This document shows positions 10,431 through 20,368 of a stretch of DNA of 64,000 nucleotides, in pieces. The position numbers were made by a program, and so were the translations under genes. Source of the DNA: Thereva unica (Eukaryota > Arthropoda > Insecta > Diptera > Therevidae); contig OX465281.1 in NCBI GenBank assembly GCA_949987705.1, forward strand, positions 155,262,393 to 155,326,392, written 5' to 3'. Numbering within the stretch: the first letter of the stretch is position 1; each line of letters starts with the position of its first letter. The notes under the pieces are model-generated. The model saw only the letters and a program-made list of their open reading frames with translations, did no database searches and had not been told where the DNA came from.

Positions 10431-11494
10431 AAAGGACACCGCACAAATTATATGAGAAAAGGGTCCCGGCGGATTTGGCTGAAATTGAAGTATGTTAGTC
10501 AGTGGGGGTAGACGAACAAAAAATTGTAAGGGGGAGGGGGGGTAATTCGTAACGGTTAGCCGCTAGGGCGTTTTGAAATTTTTTGATAGATGTCTTTATA
10601 TCACCCTGTATTTTTGTAACCCTGTGGAATATTTTCGTGAATAAGGTGGCAATTTACGCAGAATACTCCCACCTATCTAAAACTGTAAAAGTCGAGGTTC
10701 TAACCCACCAACTTTTAGAGTTATGGGTCGTCAAAATCAAAGTTTTGTTTTTTTTTCACTAAAATTTCAAGTTCAACCACCTTTTTCTCCAAAAAACACG
10801 TAGTTAATTAATTTTTTTTTACAAAATTGGAAAGCTTGGACAATTTCCTATGAATAAGGTCAGGGCAACTTTTATGCTACGGCCTTTACTTTTGAAGTTA
10901 TAAGCAATTTTAATGTGAAAATTGGCTTTATTTCGTACTTATTTGGTACTTTTCGACAAAGCTGCGGTGGAAAAGTACGAGAAAAGTACGAAATAAAGCC
11001 AATTTTCACATTAAAATTGCTTATAACTTCAAAAGTAAAGGCCGTAGCATAAAAGTTGCCCTGACCTTATTCATAGGAAATTGTCCAAGCTTTCCAATTT
11101 TGTAAAAAAAAAAATTAATTAACTACGTATTTTTTGGAGAAAAAGGTGGTTGAACTTGAAATTTTAGTGAAAAAAAACAAAACTTTGATTTTGACGACCC
11201 ATAACTCTAAAAGTTGGTGGGTTAGAACCTCGAATTTTACAGTTTTAGATAGGTGGGAGTATTCTGCGTAAATTGCCACCTTATTCACGAAAATATTCCA
11301 CAGGGTTACAAAAATACAGGGTGATATAAAGACATCTATCAAAAAATTTCAAAACGCCCTAGCGGCTAACCGTTACGATTTACCCCCCCTCCCCCTTACA
11401 ATTTTTTGTTCGTCTACCCCCATTGACTAACATACTTCAATTTCAGCCAAATCCGCCGGGACCCTTTTCTCATATAATTTGTGCGGTGTCCTTT
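10431..11494. mobile_element. 1064-bp palindromic (foldback) element in the ATPase gene
   Basis: It starts AAAGGACACCGCACAAATTA and ends with the reverse complement. The two arms of about 510 bp are almost perfect inverted copies meeting near 10965, with only a short loop (around 10945-10985). It encodes nothing convincing; the minus-strand frame at 11115-11342 lies in one arm. Removing it brings the two ATPase parts together. I could not define a target duplication. Confidence 0.9.
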
Positions 11495-11727
11495 ACCCAG
11501 AAAATAGTTTAGAACTTGTGAGAATATATAAAGAGATAACTCAAATGCCTTACGGGTATTTGATAATTGATTTAACTCAGGACATTAACGACGTCTTAAG
11601 ATTTCGAACTGATATATTTAATAAACACTTTGTAACCTGTTTTTGCCAGCAAAACTCTTTAAATGGTAAGAATGGCGTCACGAATGAAACGATTAAGGGA
11701 GAACAAGCATATGCTATATGTGCTTAA
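11495..11727 (+). pseudogene. Polinton packaging ATPase, C-terminal part
   Basis: Right of the palindrome the frame resumes with YPENSLELVRIYKEIT and continues MPYGYLIIDLTQDINDVLRF to the stop at 11727. This is the C-terminal region expected for Polinton ATPases. It overlaps the next gene (start 11663) by about 65 bases, a compact arrangement fitting the original element. Confidence 0.82.
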
Positions 11728-12016
11728 AAAGGCTAAACCAAATCTGAGAAAGTCCATCATACAAAATGCTGACCCTGAGGTAATAAAAACTCTTTGTGAA
11801 ATTACGCTCAACACCTTAAAAGGTAATCATATGCCGCATGGAAATATCTACAAATCACTGTGCAAGTATAAAAAGGACATGCGTAAATTGATTTGCGCAA
11901 AGAGATCTGTTGCTAAACAACGTAAAATACTAGTGCAACGAGGAGGTTTTTTACCAGTTTTATTAGGAAGTGTACTATCAGGAGTTATTGGCTCATTAAT
12001 TGAAAAATATGCATAG
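11663..12016 (+). CDS. conserved small Polinton protein, basic, Gly-rich hydrophobic tail (117 aa)
   Basis: I recognise this as a protein type that recurs next to the ATPase in animal Polintons, without a firmly known function. The N-terminal 100 residues are helical and Lys/Arg-rich (KKAKPNLRKSII, ADPEVIKTLCEITLNTLKGN, then KYKKDMRKL). The last 20 residues are a short Gly-rich hydrophobic segment (GGFLPVLLGSVLSGVIGSLI) that could insert in membranes or pack in a virion. The frame is intact, with start Met 11663 or Met 11672. It overlaps the genes on both sides (65 and 17 bases). A virion core or membrane-active role is a guess. Confidence 0.7.
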   Translation: MVRMASRMKRLRENKHMLYVLKKAKPNLRKSIIQNADPEVIKTLCEITLNTLKGNHMPHGNIYKSLCKYKKDMRKLICAKRSVAKQRKILVQRGGFLPVLLGSVLSGVIGSLIEKYA

Positions 12017-12667
12017 AAATAATGGACTTAACAAGATGCTACTTCTGTCGCCAGAAGTTTACAACAGGCTTAAAGATGAAATTGAAATGACCGCAAATCA
12101 GTCCATTTTTGATAGAGCAATGAATAAAATACTGCAGAATAAAGACATGAATGATTCAGAAAAATGGTATAGCTATCGAAATCAACTAATTTCATTTTTA
12201 AATCACAATAGGAAATCCAAACGGACGCTTAATAAAGAAACAAATTTATACTTGCCACGTGAACATAATATCAAACAAAAAAGTTTAAGAGATAGTACCA
12301 CACAAACGAAAATTATTTTTAAAGATGATGTATTAACACAGACTTCACCATCACCAGAAAAGGATTTCCTAACTGAAGAAGAAGTCTTTGAAGAAGCACA
12401 TAACATAAGCCCGCCAAGAAGATCTTTATCACCAGCCGCCAAAAGACGATTATCAGCTAGCGGAATAGCAAAAACTCTAAGGCCACCACCAAAATTACTA
12501 AGAACAACATCTGCACCTAATGCGCGTGAAAAGGATTATAAAATAATCACAGCTGAGGATGGTGTAACGCAGTATACTGTACCTACGGCTATGCCGATGA
12601 AGTTGGCGAACATATAGAGGAATTAGAACAAAGTGAAAAACAAAAAGCAGTCCAGAAACAGTCTATA
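12000..12667 (+). pseudogene. conserved Polinton protein (PW-like position), main part
   Basis: The frame begins MKNMHRNNGLNKMLLLSPEV, with a more conserved start probably at the Met of MLLLSPEVYNRL. Helical segments include SEKWYSYRNQLISFLNHN (about residues 55-75), then a disordered Ser/Pro/Arg-rich region (about 130-175). It stops at 12617, but a one-base shift near 12590 restores a matching frame (GEHIEELEQSEKQ) up to 12667. There the 1405-bp palindrome has inserted, and the C-terminal part follows at 14073. It lies between the small conserved gene and the penton-like gene. The function is unknown to me. Confidence 0.65.
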
Positions 12668-14072
12668 TAGTCCATTCAAAACGCGGGGGGGGGGGGTGTT
12701 CCAAAATAACACCGTTAAGAAAATCGAACCCTAAACGTTTTTGGGGTCGCTGATCACGAAAATCGAGGTCCCGCGGTCCCAAAATTAGGGCGTCACCCCT
12801 AAAAATGCAAAAAAAACCCCTTTTTTAGGGGGTTTTCGCGATTATTTCAATAATATTGAAAACTAATGCGATTAAATGCACTTTTTTTAACATTTATTTG
12901 CGAAGGGGGTTGTATTATACTAAATTTAGGCGAGCCTAATGGTAAGGGGTACCCCTAAAGGGTTGAAAGTACCCCTAAATTGGCGAAAAATGGCAAACAT
13001 TGTAAAAACAATTTTTTTTTTCAAGTTTTTGCTTCAAATCCGATTGTGGGCGTACTGGCAGGCAAAAATAAATTATTTTCAACCCTTAAGGGGTTTAAAG
13101 TACCCCTAAAATATAGTTAATTGAAAATTAGGGGTGGGGGGTGTTCCAAAATAACACCGTTAAGAAAATCGAACCCTAAAGGTTTTTGGGGTCGCTGATC
13201 ACGAAAATCGAGGTCCCGCGGTCCCAAAATTAGGGCGTCACCCCTAAAAATGCAAAAAACCCCCCTTTTTAGGGGGTTTTCGCGATTATTTCAGTAATAA
13301 TGAAAACTAATGCGATGAACTGCACTTTTTGCGAAGGGGGTTGATTTATACTTTCAACAATTTAGGGGTACCCCTTACCATTAAGGTCGCTTTAATTTAG
13401 TATAAATCAACCCCATTCGCAAAAAGTGCAGTTCATCGCATTAGTTTACATTATTACTGAAATAATCGCGAAAACACCCTAAAAAGGTTTTTTTTTTGCA
13501 TTTTTAGGGGTGACGCCCTAAATTTGGGACCGCGGGACCTCGATTTTCGTGATCAGCGACCCCAAAAACCTTTAGGGTTCGATTTTCTTAACGGTGTTAT
13601 TTTGGAACACCCCCCCCTAATTTTCAATTAACTATATTGTAGGGGTACTTTTAACCCCTTAAGGGTTGAAAATAATTTATTTTTGCCTGACAGTACGCCC
13701 ACAATCGAATTTGAAGCATAAACTCAAAAAACATTTTTTTACAATATCTGCCATTCTTCGCCAGTTTAGGGGTACTTTCAACCCTTTAGGGGTACCCCTT
13801 ACCATTAGGCTCGCCTAAATTTAGTATAATACAACCCCCTTCGCAAATAAATGTTAAAAAAAGTGCATTTAATCGCATTAGTTTTCAATATTATTGAAAT
13901 AATCGCGAAAACCCCCTAAAAAAGGGGGTTTTTTGCATTTTTAGGGGTGACGCCCTAATTTTGGGACCGCGGGACCTCGATTTTCGTGATCAGCGACCCC
14001 AAAAACGTTTAGGGTTCGATTTTCTTAACGGTGTTATTTTGGAACACCATAACGCGCGTTTTGAATGGACTA
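12668..14072. mobile_element. 1405-bp palindromic element (foldback family FB-A)
   Basis: Terminal repeats are TAGTCCATTCAAAACGCG and its reverse complement, flanked by the triplet ATA on both sides (12665-12667, 14073-14075), a possible 3-bp target duplication. The arms are inverted copies meeting near 13370. Within each arm a block of about 200-230 bp (GTTCCAAAATAACACCGTTAAG onward) occurs twice, spaced about 444 bp. No coding sequence is visible. A one-armed relative lies at 27901-28570. Confidence 0.9.
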
Positions 14073-14216
14073 ATATTAATACCCTCTCAGCTAGAATCTG
14101 GTCAATATATGCTTTCATTTCCTTTACGTAAGCTCGGTGTTAGACAGAGTGAGCGTCTGAAGACTAAAAAGGATAGAACTACAAGTACGCCGGACATTGC
14201 TTGGGAAAGACTGTAA
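14073..14216 (+). pseudogene. C-terminal part of the PW-like Polinton gene
   Basis: After the palindrome the frame reads LIPSQLESGQYMLSFPLRKL, then GVRQSERLKTKKDRT, to a stop at 14214-14216. It lies in the frame that continues the segment ending at 12667, and the penton-like gene begins 4 bases later. The GVRQSERLKTKK motif is the type of tail seen in related Polinton proteins as I remember them. Confidence 0.65.
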
Positions 14217-14219
14217 ACA

Positions 14220-14939
14220 ATGCCAGCGGAAATAAAAGAAAATGATTTTTACGTATGTCTTTTAAGTAATAACTCTGTGCAATTTTACCCGGAAAATACG
14301 CTATCGGCTTTTACAAATGCACTTGCTAAACCATGCAAGTTTCATGGGAACTGGCGTGTTGGAATAACTGAAATTGCATTACCAAATTTTGAAATAACAA
14401 AACGTGCAATCTCCAACAATGGGGGAAATGTGCGTAAACGAGTGAGGCGTGAATATGCCCAGTTAAAGGAAACTAGAAAGCAGCATCAAAAGGATTTTAA
14501 AATACTTAGCATCAAAATAAATGAAAATGTAAAACTTGAATGGACACCAGAAAATCTTGAACAAGTTAGTTACAGACCTGGACAAATAAACCTTTCAGCA
14601 TTTTTATTAACATTTTATAATGCAGTTACACCTTCATGGTATACCATGTACTTGAATGATGTTAAATCGAAAATGTGGAAGCGCTTAGAAGATGACCACT
14701 TTAATGAAGTTATCCCTGAAATAAAGTATAAGCAGGAGCCAGACGAATACATATTGCACATATATCAAGGAAAAAAGACTTCAGAAAACGTTGTTTTAAA
14801 ATATAAGTGTTCCGGAGAGCTGCCTAAAAATAAAAAAAAGGACCGGATTACAGCAAAATTCAATATGAGGAAAACAATATCTACTTACGTTATGTATATG
14901 ATGACCTTTGTATATATTCAATTGACGCCTCTCCATTAA
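14220..14939 (+). pseudogene. Polinton penton-like minor capsid protein, N-terminal part
   Basis: The protein opens MPAEIKENDFYVCLLSNNSV, followed by FYPENTLSAFTNALAKP and WRVGITEIALPNF. This DFYV..LLSN / FYPENT / L-A-K-P / W-VG-EI pattern is the N-terminus of the single-jelly-roll (penton-like) capsid protein of Polintons. It is coherent to about residue 215, then shifts frame (TISTYVMYMM). The CR1-like LINE begins at about 14940. The expected C-terminal end of this protein is found on the far side of the LINE, at 25906-26155. The start is 4 bases after the previous gene. Confidence 0.75.
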
Positions 14940-15383
14940 TAAATATCTATTTTTATTTTATTTATTTGGCCAGTAAAATTTACAAAGTAAATCCCACAGA
15001 GGTAAACAAAGTTATCTGTTGGTGGGACTGGTCGTACTTATAAACTAGTTCCTAAAACTAATTGAAAATAGATATTTACATTATGTGTATAAACAGTGGA
15101 AATAAATATTTACATTATGTGTATAAACAGTAACTGAAAATTAATTAACCATATGCTTTGAAAAACTTTCTATAAGATTTTATTAATTATTACTTTATTT
15201 CAACTGGGTCTTGTAATCCATTGTTTTAATTTCTTTTTCCTAGTATTAGTATCACTTAAAATCTTTAATTCATTAGGTAGACCATTAAAAATATTAATAG
15301 CTTTTATATAACTATTCTTGCTACTTATTGTTTTTTTCTTATTGGTAACTGTAGATTCTTTTTTCTTGTAACACTGCTGGAGG

Positions 15384-15588
15384 TCAAATATTTAATTTTT
15401 GTATGTTATAATGAAAAACTAAAGATTCATACTCAAAAAGTTGAACTAAATTCATTGGGTTGCTTTGGGTTATGATTTTGTTTTTATTTACAATTTTTAA
15501 CAGTCTGTTTTGCAACCTTTGTAGTAAATTTAAGCTATTTGTATACGCACCTCCCCATGCTATGATTCCATAACTAATTATGCTATGA
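15384..15588 (-). pseudogene. LINE reverse transcriptase, C-terminal remnant
   Basis: The frame contains HSIISYGIIAWGGAYTNSL and LLQRLQNRLLKIVNKNKI, a conserved region that follows the RT core in Jockey/CR1-type LINEs (Y-GI-IWGG / LQ-RLQN-LK-I). It directly continues the frame that ends at 22159 on the other side of the inserted repeats. The upstream part of the open frame beyond 15588 is translated repeat sequence, not LINE. Confidence 0.8.
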
Positions 15589-16545
15589 AAAAATAAATGG
15601 TTAAAAAAAATTTTTAAAAAAAAATTCTTTTCATTAACTAAAACATGTACTGAAAAGTAAAAAATAAAAAATATTTTAAAGAAAGCGTGAAATTTCAATT
15701 TTAATGAAAAAGTTAATTAAAAGAATGGCGCATTTTTCATCAAAAAATTTTGTTAGAATTTGAAATTAACAAAGCAAAAAATTGAGGGTTATTGTAAATC
15801 TCACGCGATTTACAGTTATATTTTCAATTTTTGATGAAAAATGCGCCATTCTTTTAATTAACTTTTTCATTAAAATTGAAATTTCACGCTTTCTTTAAAA
15901 TATTTTTTATTTTTTACTTTTCAGTACATTTTTTAGTTAATGAAAAGAATTTTTTTAAAAAAAATTTTTTTAACCATTTATTTTATTTTCTACTTTTTAG
16001 TTTATTATATGTATTCCGCCATTTTATGATGGCAATTCTATTAGATTTAAAATTACGTCACACAGTTTACTGTATTCATTTGATACCCATGTCGTGGGCT
16101 CGGTGGAACATAATTGCAAAAACGGCCGCCATCTCGGAACCGTCTTCTTGATTTTTTTACAAAAAGGTCAGATTGCATTTAGTACTTATACATGATGAGT
16201 TGAACTCAAGTTGAACCCAAGCCTAACTACATGTAAACGGGAGTCGAGTTGGGTTAAGGTTGACTGAACTCGACTCAGCTCTGCTACCTGGGTTTAGTTG
16301 AAATTATGCATACGGACATGAGTTCAGTATTTGAGTAGTTGAATTTAGTTGACAGCAGCATCTCTGTGTTTGTTTGTGATTTTTTGTAACGTGTATTGCT
16401 TCTTTATTATCAACTCACCTTTAACTCAACTATTCATCTCATCATTCATACACATTAACCACCCGAACTACGAGTGTGTGCAAAATTGGAAGTTGATCGG
16501 TTATATTTTCTACTTTTTAGTCTATTATAAGCTTTCCGCAATTTA

Positions 16546-17622
16546 GTGTTGGCCGCCATTTTGAATTTGGAATGACGCCACATAGCTTATTGTGTTCTAC
16601 CTGTCATATCCTTTCATTTGATACCCATGTCAGAGGGCCGCGGAGCACAATTTCAAAAATCGGGCGCCATTTTGGAACCGCCATCTTGATATTTTTACAA
16701 AATGGCCAGATTGCATTGTCATCCAAACTAAATGTGTATGCAAAATTTCAGCTCAATCCGAAACCGGGAAGTGGGTCAAATTTAACTTCCAAGATTTGAC
16801 GACAAACAGTGTAAGTGTTGGCCGCCATTTTGAATTTGGAATGACGCCACATAGCTTATTGTGTTCTACCTGTCATATCCTTTCATTTGATACCCATGTC
16901 AGAGGGCCGCGGAGCACAATTTCAAAAATCGGGCGCCATTTTGGAACCGCCATCTTGATATTTTTACAAAATGGCCAGATTGCATTGTCATCCAAACTAA
17001 ACGTGTATGCAAAATTTCAGCTCTATCCGAAACCGGGAAGTGGATCAAATTTAACTTCCAAGATTTGACGACAAACAGTGTAAGTGTTGGCCGCCATTTT
17101 GAATTTGGAATGACGCCACATAGCTCATTGTGTTCTACCTGTCATATCCTTTCATTTGATACCCATGTCAGAGGGCCGCGGAGCACAATTTCAAAAATCG
17201 GGCACCATTTTGGAACCGCCATCTTGTTATTTTTACTAAATGGCCAGATTGCATTGTCATCCAAACTAAACGTGTATGCAAAATTTCAGCTCTATCCGAA
17301 ACCGGGAAGTGGGTCCAATTTAACTTCCAAGATTTGACGACAAACAGTGTAAGTGTTGGCCGCCATTTTGAATTTGGAATGACGCCACATAGCTTATTGT
17401 GTTCTACCTGTCATAATCCTTTCATTTGATACCCATGTCAGAGGGCCGCGGAGCACAATTTCAAAAATCGGGCGCCATTTTGGAACCGCCATCTTGATAT
17501 TTTTACAAAATGGCCAGATTGCATTGTCATCCAAACTAAACGTGTATGCAAAATTTCAGCTCTATCCGAAACCGGGAAGTGGGTCAAATTTAACTTCCAA
17601 GATTTGACGACAAACAGTGTAA
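16546..17622 (+). repeat. 269-bp satellite array 1 (4 units)
   Basis: Four head-to-tail units of 269 bp begin GTGTTGGCCGCCATTTTG and contain TCATTTGATACCCATGTCAG. Each unit holds a 90-codon open frame that hands over to the next unit through ATTTGACG; this is a product of the repeat and not a convincing gene. Units differ by a few substitutions and one single-base insertion near 17415. Confidence 0.95.
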
Positions 17623-17973
17623 GTTAAATAAAAGAATTTAAAATAAAAAAATCAAGAAGACGGTTCCGAGATAGCGGCCGTTTTTGCAATTATGTTCCAC
17701 CGAGCCCACGACATGGGTATCAAATGAATACAGTAAACTGTGTGACGTAATTTTAAATCGAATAGAATTGCCATCATAAAATGGCGGAATACATATAATA
17801 AACTAAAAGTAGAAAATAAAATAAATGGTTAAAAAAAATTTTTAAAAAAAAATTCTTTTCATTAACTAAAAAATGTACTGAAAAGTAAAAAATAAAAAAT
17901 ATTTTAACGAAAGCGTGAAATTTCAATTTTAATGAAAAAGTTAATTAAAAGAATGGCGTATTTTTCATCAAAA

Positions 17974-20368
17974 ATTTTTATTAGAATTTGAAATTAACAA
18001 AGCAAAAAATTGAGGGTTATTGTAAATCTCACGCGATTTACAGTTATATTTTCAATTTTTGATGAAAAATGCGCCATTCTTTTAATTAACTTTTTCATTA
18101 AAATTGAAATTTCACGCTTTCTTTAAAATATTTTTTATTTTTTACTTTTCAGTACATTTTTTAGTTAATGAAAAGAATTTTTTTTTAAATTTTTTTTTAA
18201 CCATTTATTTTATTTTCTACTTTTTAGTTTATTATATGTATTCCGCCATTTTATGATGGCAATTCTATTAGATTTAAAATTACGTCACACAGTTTACTGT
18301 ATTCATTTGATACCCATGTCGTGGGCTCGGTGGAACATAATTGCAAAAACGGAACCGTCTTCTTGATTTTTTTACAAAAAGGTCAGATTGCATTTAGTAC
18401 TTATACATGATGAGTTTAACTCAAGTTGAACCCAAGTCTAACTACATGTAAACGGGAGTCGAGTTGGGTTAAGGTTGACTGAACTCGACTCAGCTCTGCT
18501 ACCTGGGTTTAGTTGAAATTATGCATACGGACATGAGTTCAGTATTTGAGTAGTTGAATTTAGTTGACAGCAGCATCTCTGTGTTTGTTTGTGATTTTTT
18601 GTAACGTGTATTGCTTCTTTATTATCAACTCACCCTTAACTCAACTATTCATCTCATCATTCATACACATTAACCATCCGAACTACGAGTGTGTGCAAAA
18701 TTGGAAGTTGATCGGTTATATTTTCTACTTTTTAGTCTATTATAAGCTTTCCGCAATTTAGTGTTGGCCGCCATTTTGAATTTGGAATGACGCCACATAG
18801 CTTATTGTGTTCTACCTGTCATATCCTTTCATTTGATACCCATGTCAGAGGGCCGCGGAGCACAATTTCAAAAATCAGGCGCCATTTTGGAACCGCCATC
18901 TTGATATTTTTACAAAATGGCCAGATTGCATTGTCATCCAAACTAAACGTGTATGCAAAATTTCAGCTTTATCCGAAACCGGGAAGTGGGTCAAATTTAA
19001 CTTCCAAGATTTGACGACAAACAGTGTAAGTGTTGGCCGCCATTTTGAATTTGGAATGACGCCACATAGCTTATTGTGTTCTACCTGTCATATCCTTTCA
19101 TTTGATACCCATGTCAGAGGGCCGCGGAGCACAATTTCAAAAATCGGGCGCCATTTTGGAACAGCCATCTTGATATTTTTACAAAATGCCCAGATTGCAT
19201 TCTCATCCAAACTAAATGTGTATGCAAAATTTCAGCTCTATCCGAAACCGGGAAGTGGGTCAAATTTAACTTCCAAGATTTGACGACAAACAGTGTAAGT
19301 GTTGGCCGCCATTTTGAATTTGGAATGACGCCACATAGCTTATTGTGTTCTACCTGTCATATCCTTTCATTTGATACCCATGTCAGAGGGCCGCGGAGCA
19401 CAATTTCAAAAATCGGGCGCCATTTTGGAACCGCCATCTTGATATTTTTACAAAATGGCCAGATTGCATTGTCATCCAAACTAAACGTGTATGCAAAATT
19501 TCAGCTCTGTCCGAAACCGGGAAGTGGGTCAAATTTAACTTCCAAGATTTGACGACAAACAGTGTAAGTGTTGGCCGCCATTTTGAATTTGGAATGACGC
19601 CACATAGCTTATTGTGTTCTACCTGTCATAGCCTTTCATTTGATACCCATGTCAGAGGGCCGCGGAGCACAATTTCAAAAATCGGGCGCCATTTTGGAAC
19701 CGCCATCTTGATATTTTTACAAAATGGCCAGATTGCATTGTCATCCAAACTAAACGTGTATGCAAAATTTCAGCTCTATCCGAAACCGGGAAGTGGGTCA
19801 AATTTAACTTCCAAGATTTGACGACAAACAGTGGCACAATTTCAAAAATCGGGCGCCATTTTGGAACCGCCATCTTGATATTTTTACAAAATGGCCAGAT
19901 TGCATTGTCATCCAAACTAAACGTATATGCAAAATTTCAGCTCTATCCGAAACCGGGAAGTGGGTCAAATTTAACTTCCCAGATTTGACGACAAACAGTG
20001 TAAGTTAAATAAAAGAATTTAAAAAAAGGCATAATAAATCATTTTTAGGGTTTCTATTTGCATAAACCTGGATATTTTGTAAAATATAAACAGTAAATAT
20101 CTTGTTTTAGTTATAAGATATTCAATATGCTTATCCCATTTCATATTATGATCAAATATTAAACCCAAATATTTACAGCTTTCTACCCTTTTTAACATTT
20201 TATCATTGATTTGTATTTTAATATTATTGGGAACACTATCACTATAATTTCCAAATGCCATAAAAACTGTGTTGTCTAAATTAAGAGACAGTCTATTCAG
20301 TGCAAGCCAGGTTGAAATTTTTTTCAAATAATCATTTTTATTTGAACTCCATACCAGCTCTCGTCAGT
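17974..20368. repeat. tandem duplication, copy 1 (2.4 kb)
   Basis: This block, containing hairpin end, spacer, satellite array 2 and 340 bp of LINE reverse transcriptase, is repeated almost identically at about 20369-22515. Corresponding positions are offset by 2409 bp before and 2140 bp after the array. Copy 2 therefore has one fewer 269-bp unit. The junction is CAGTAGATATA followed by TAAAATTTTTATTAG near 20368-20385. Confidence 0.9.
18761..20003 (+). repeat. 269-bp satellite array 2 (4 full units plus a partial)
   Basis: The same 269-bp unit occurs four times, followed by a partial unit from about 19834 that begins mid-repeat at GCACAATTTC. It is followed by a duplicated piece of LINE. 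Confidence 0.95.
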
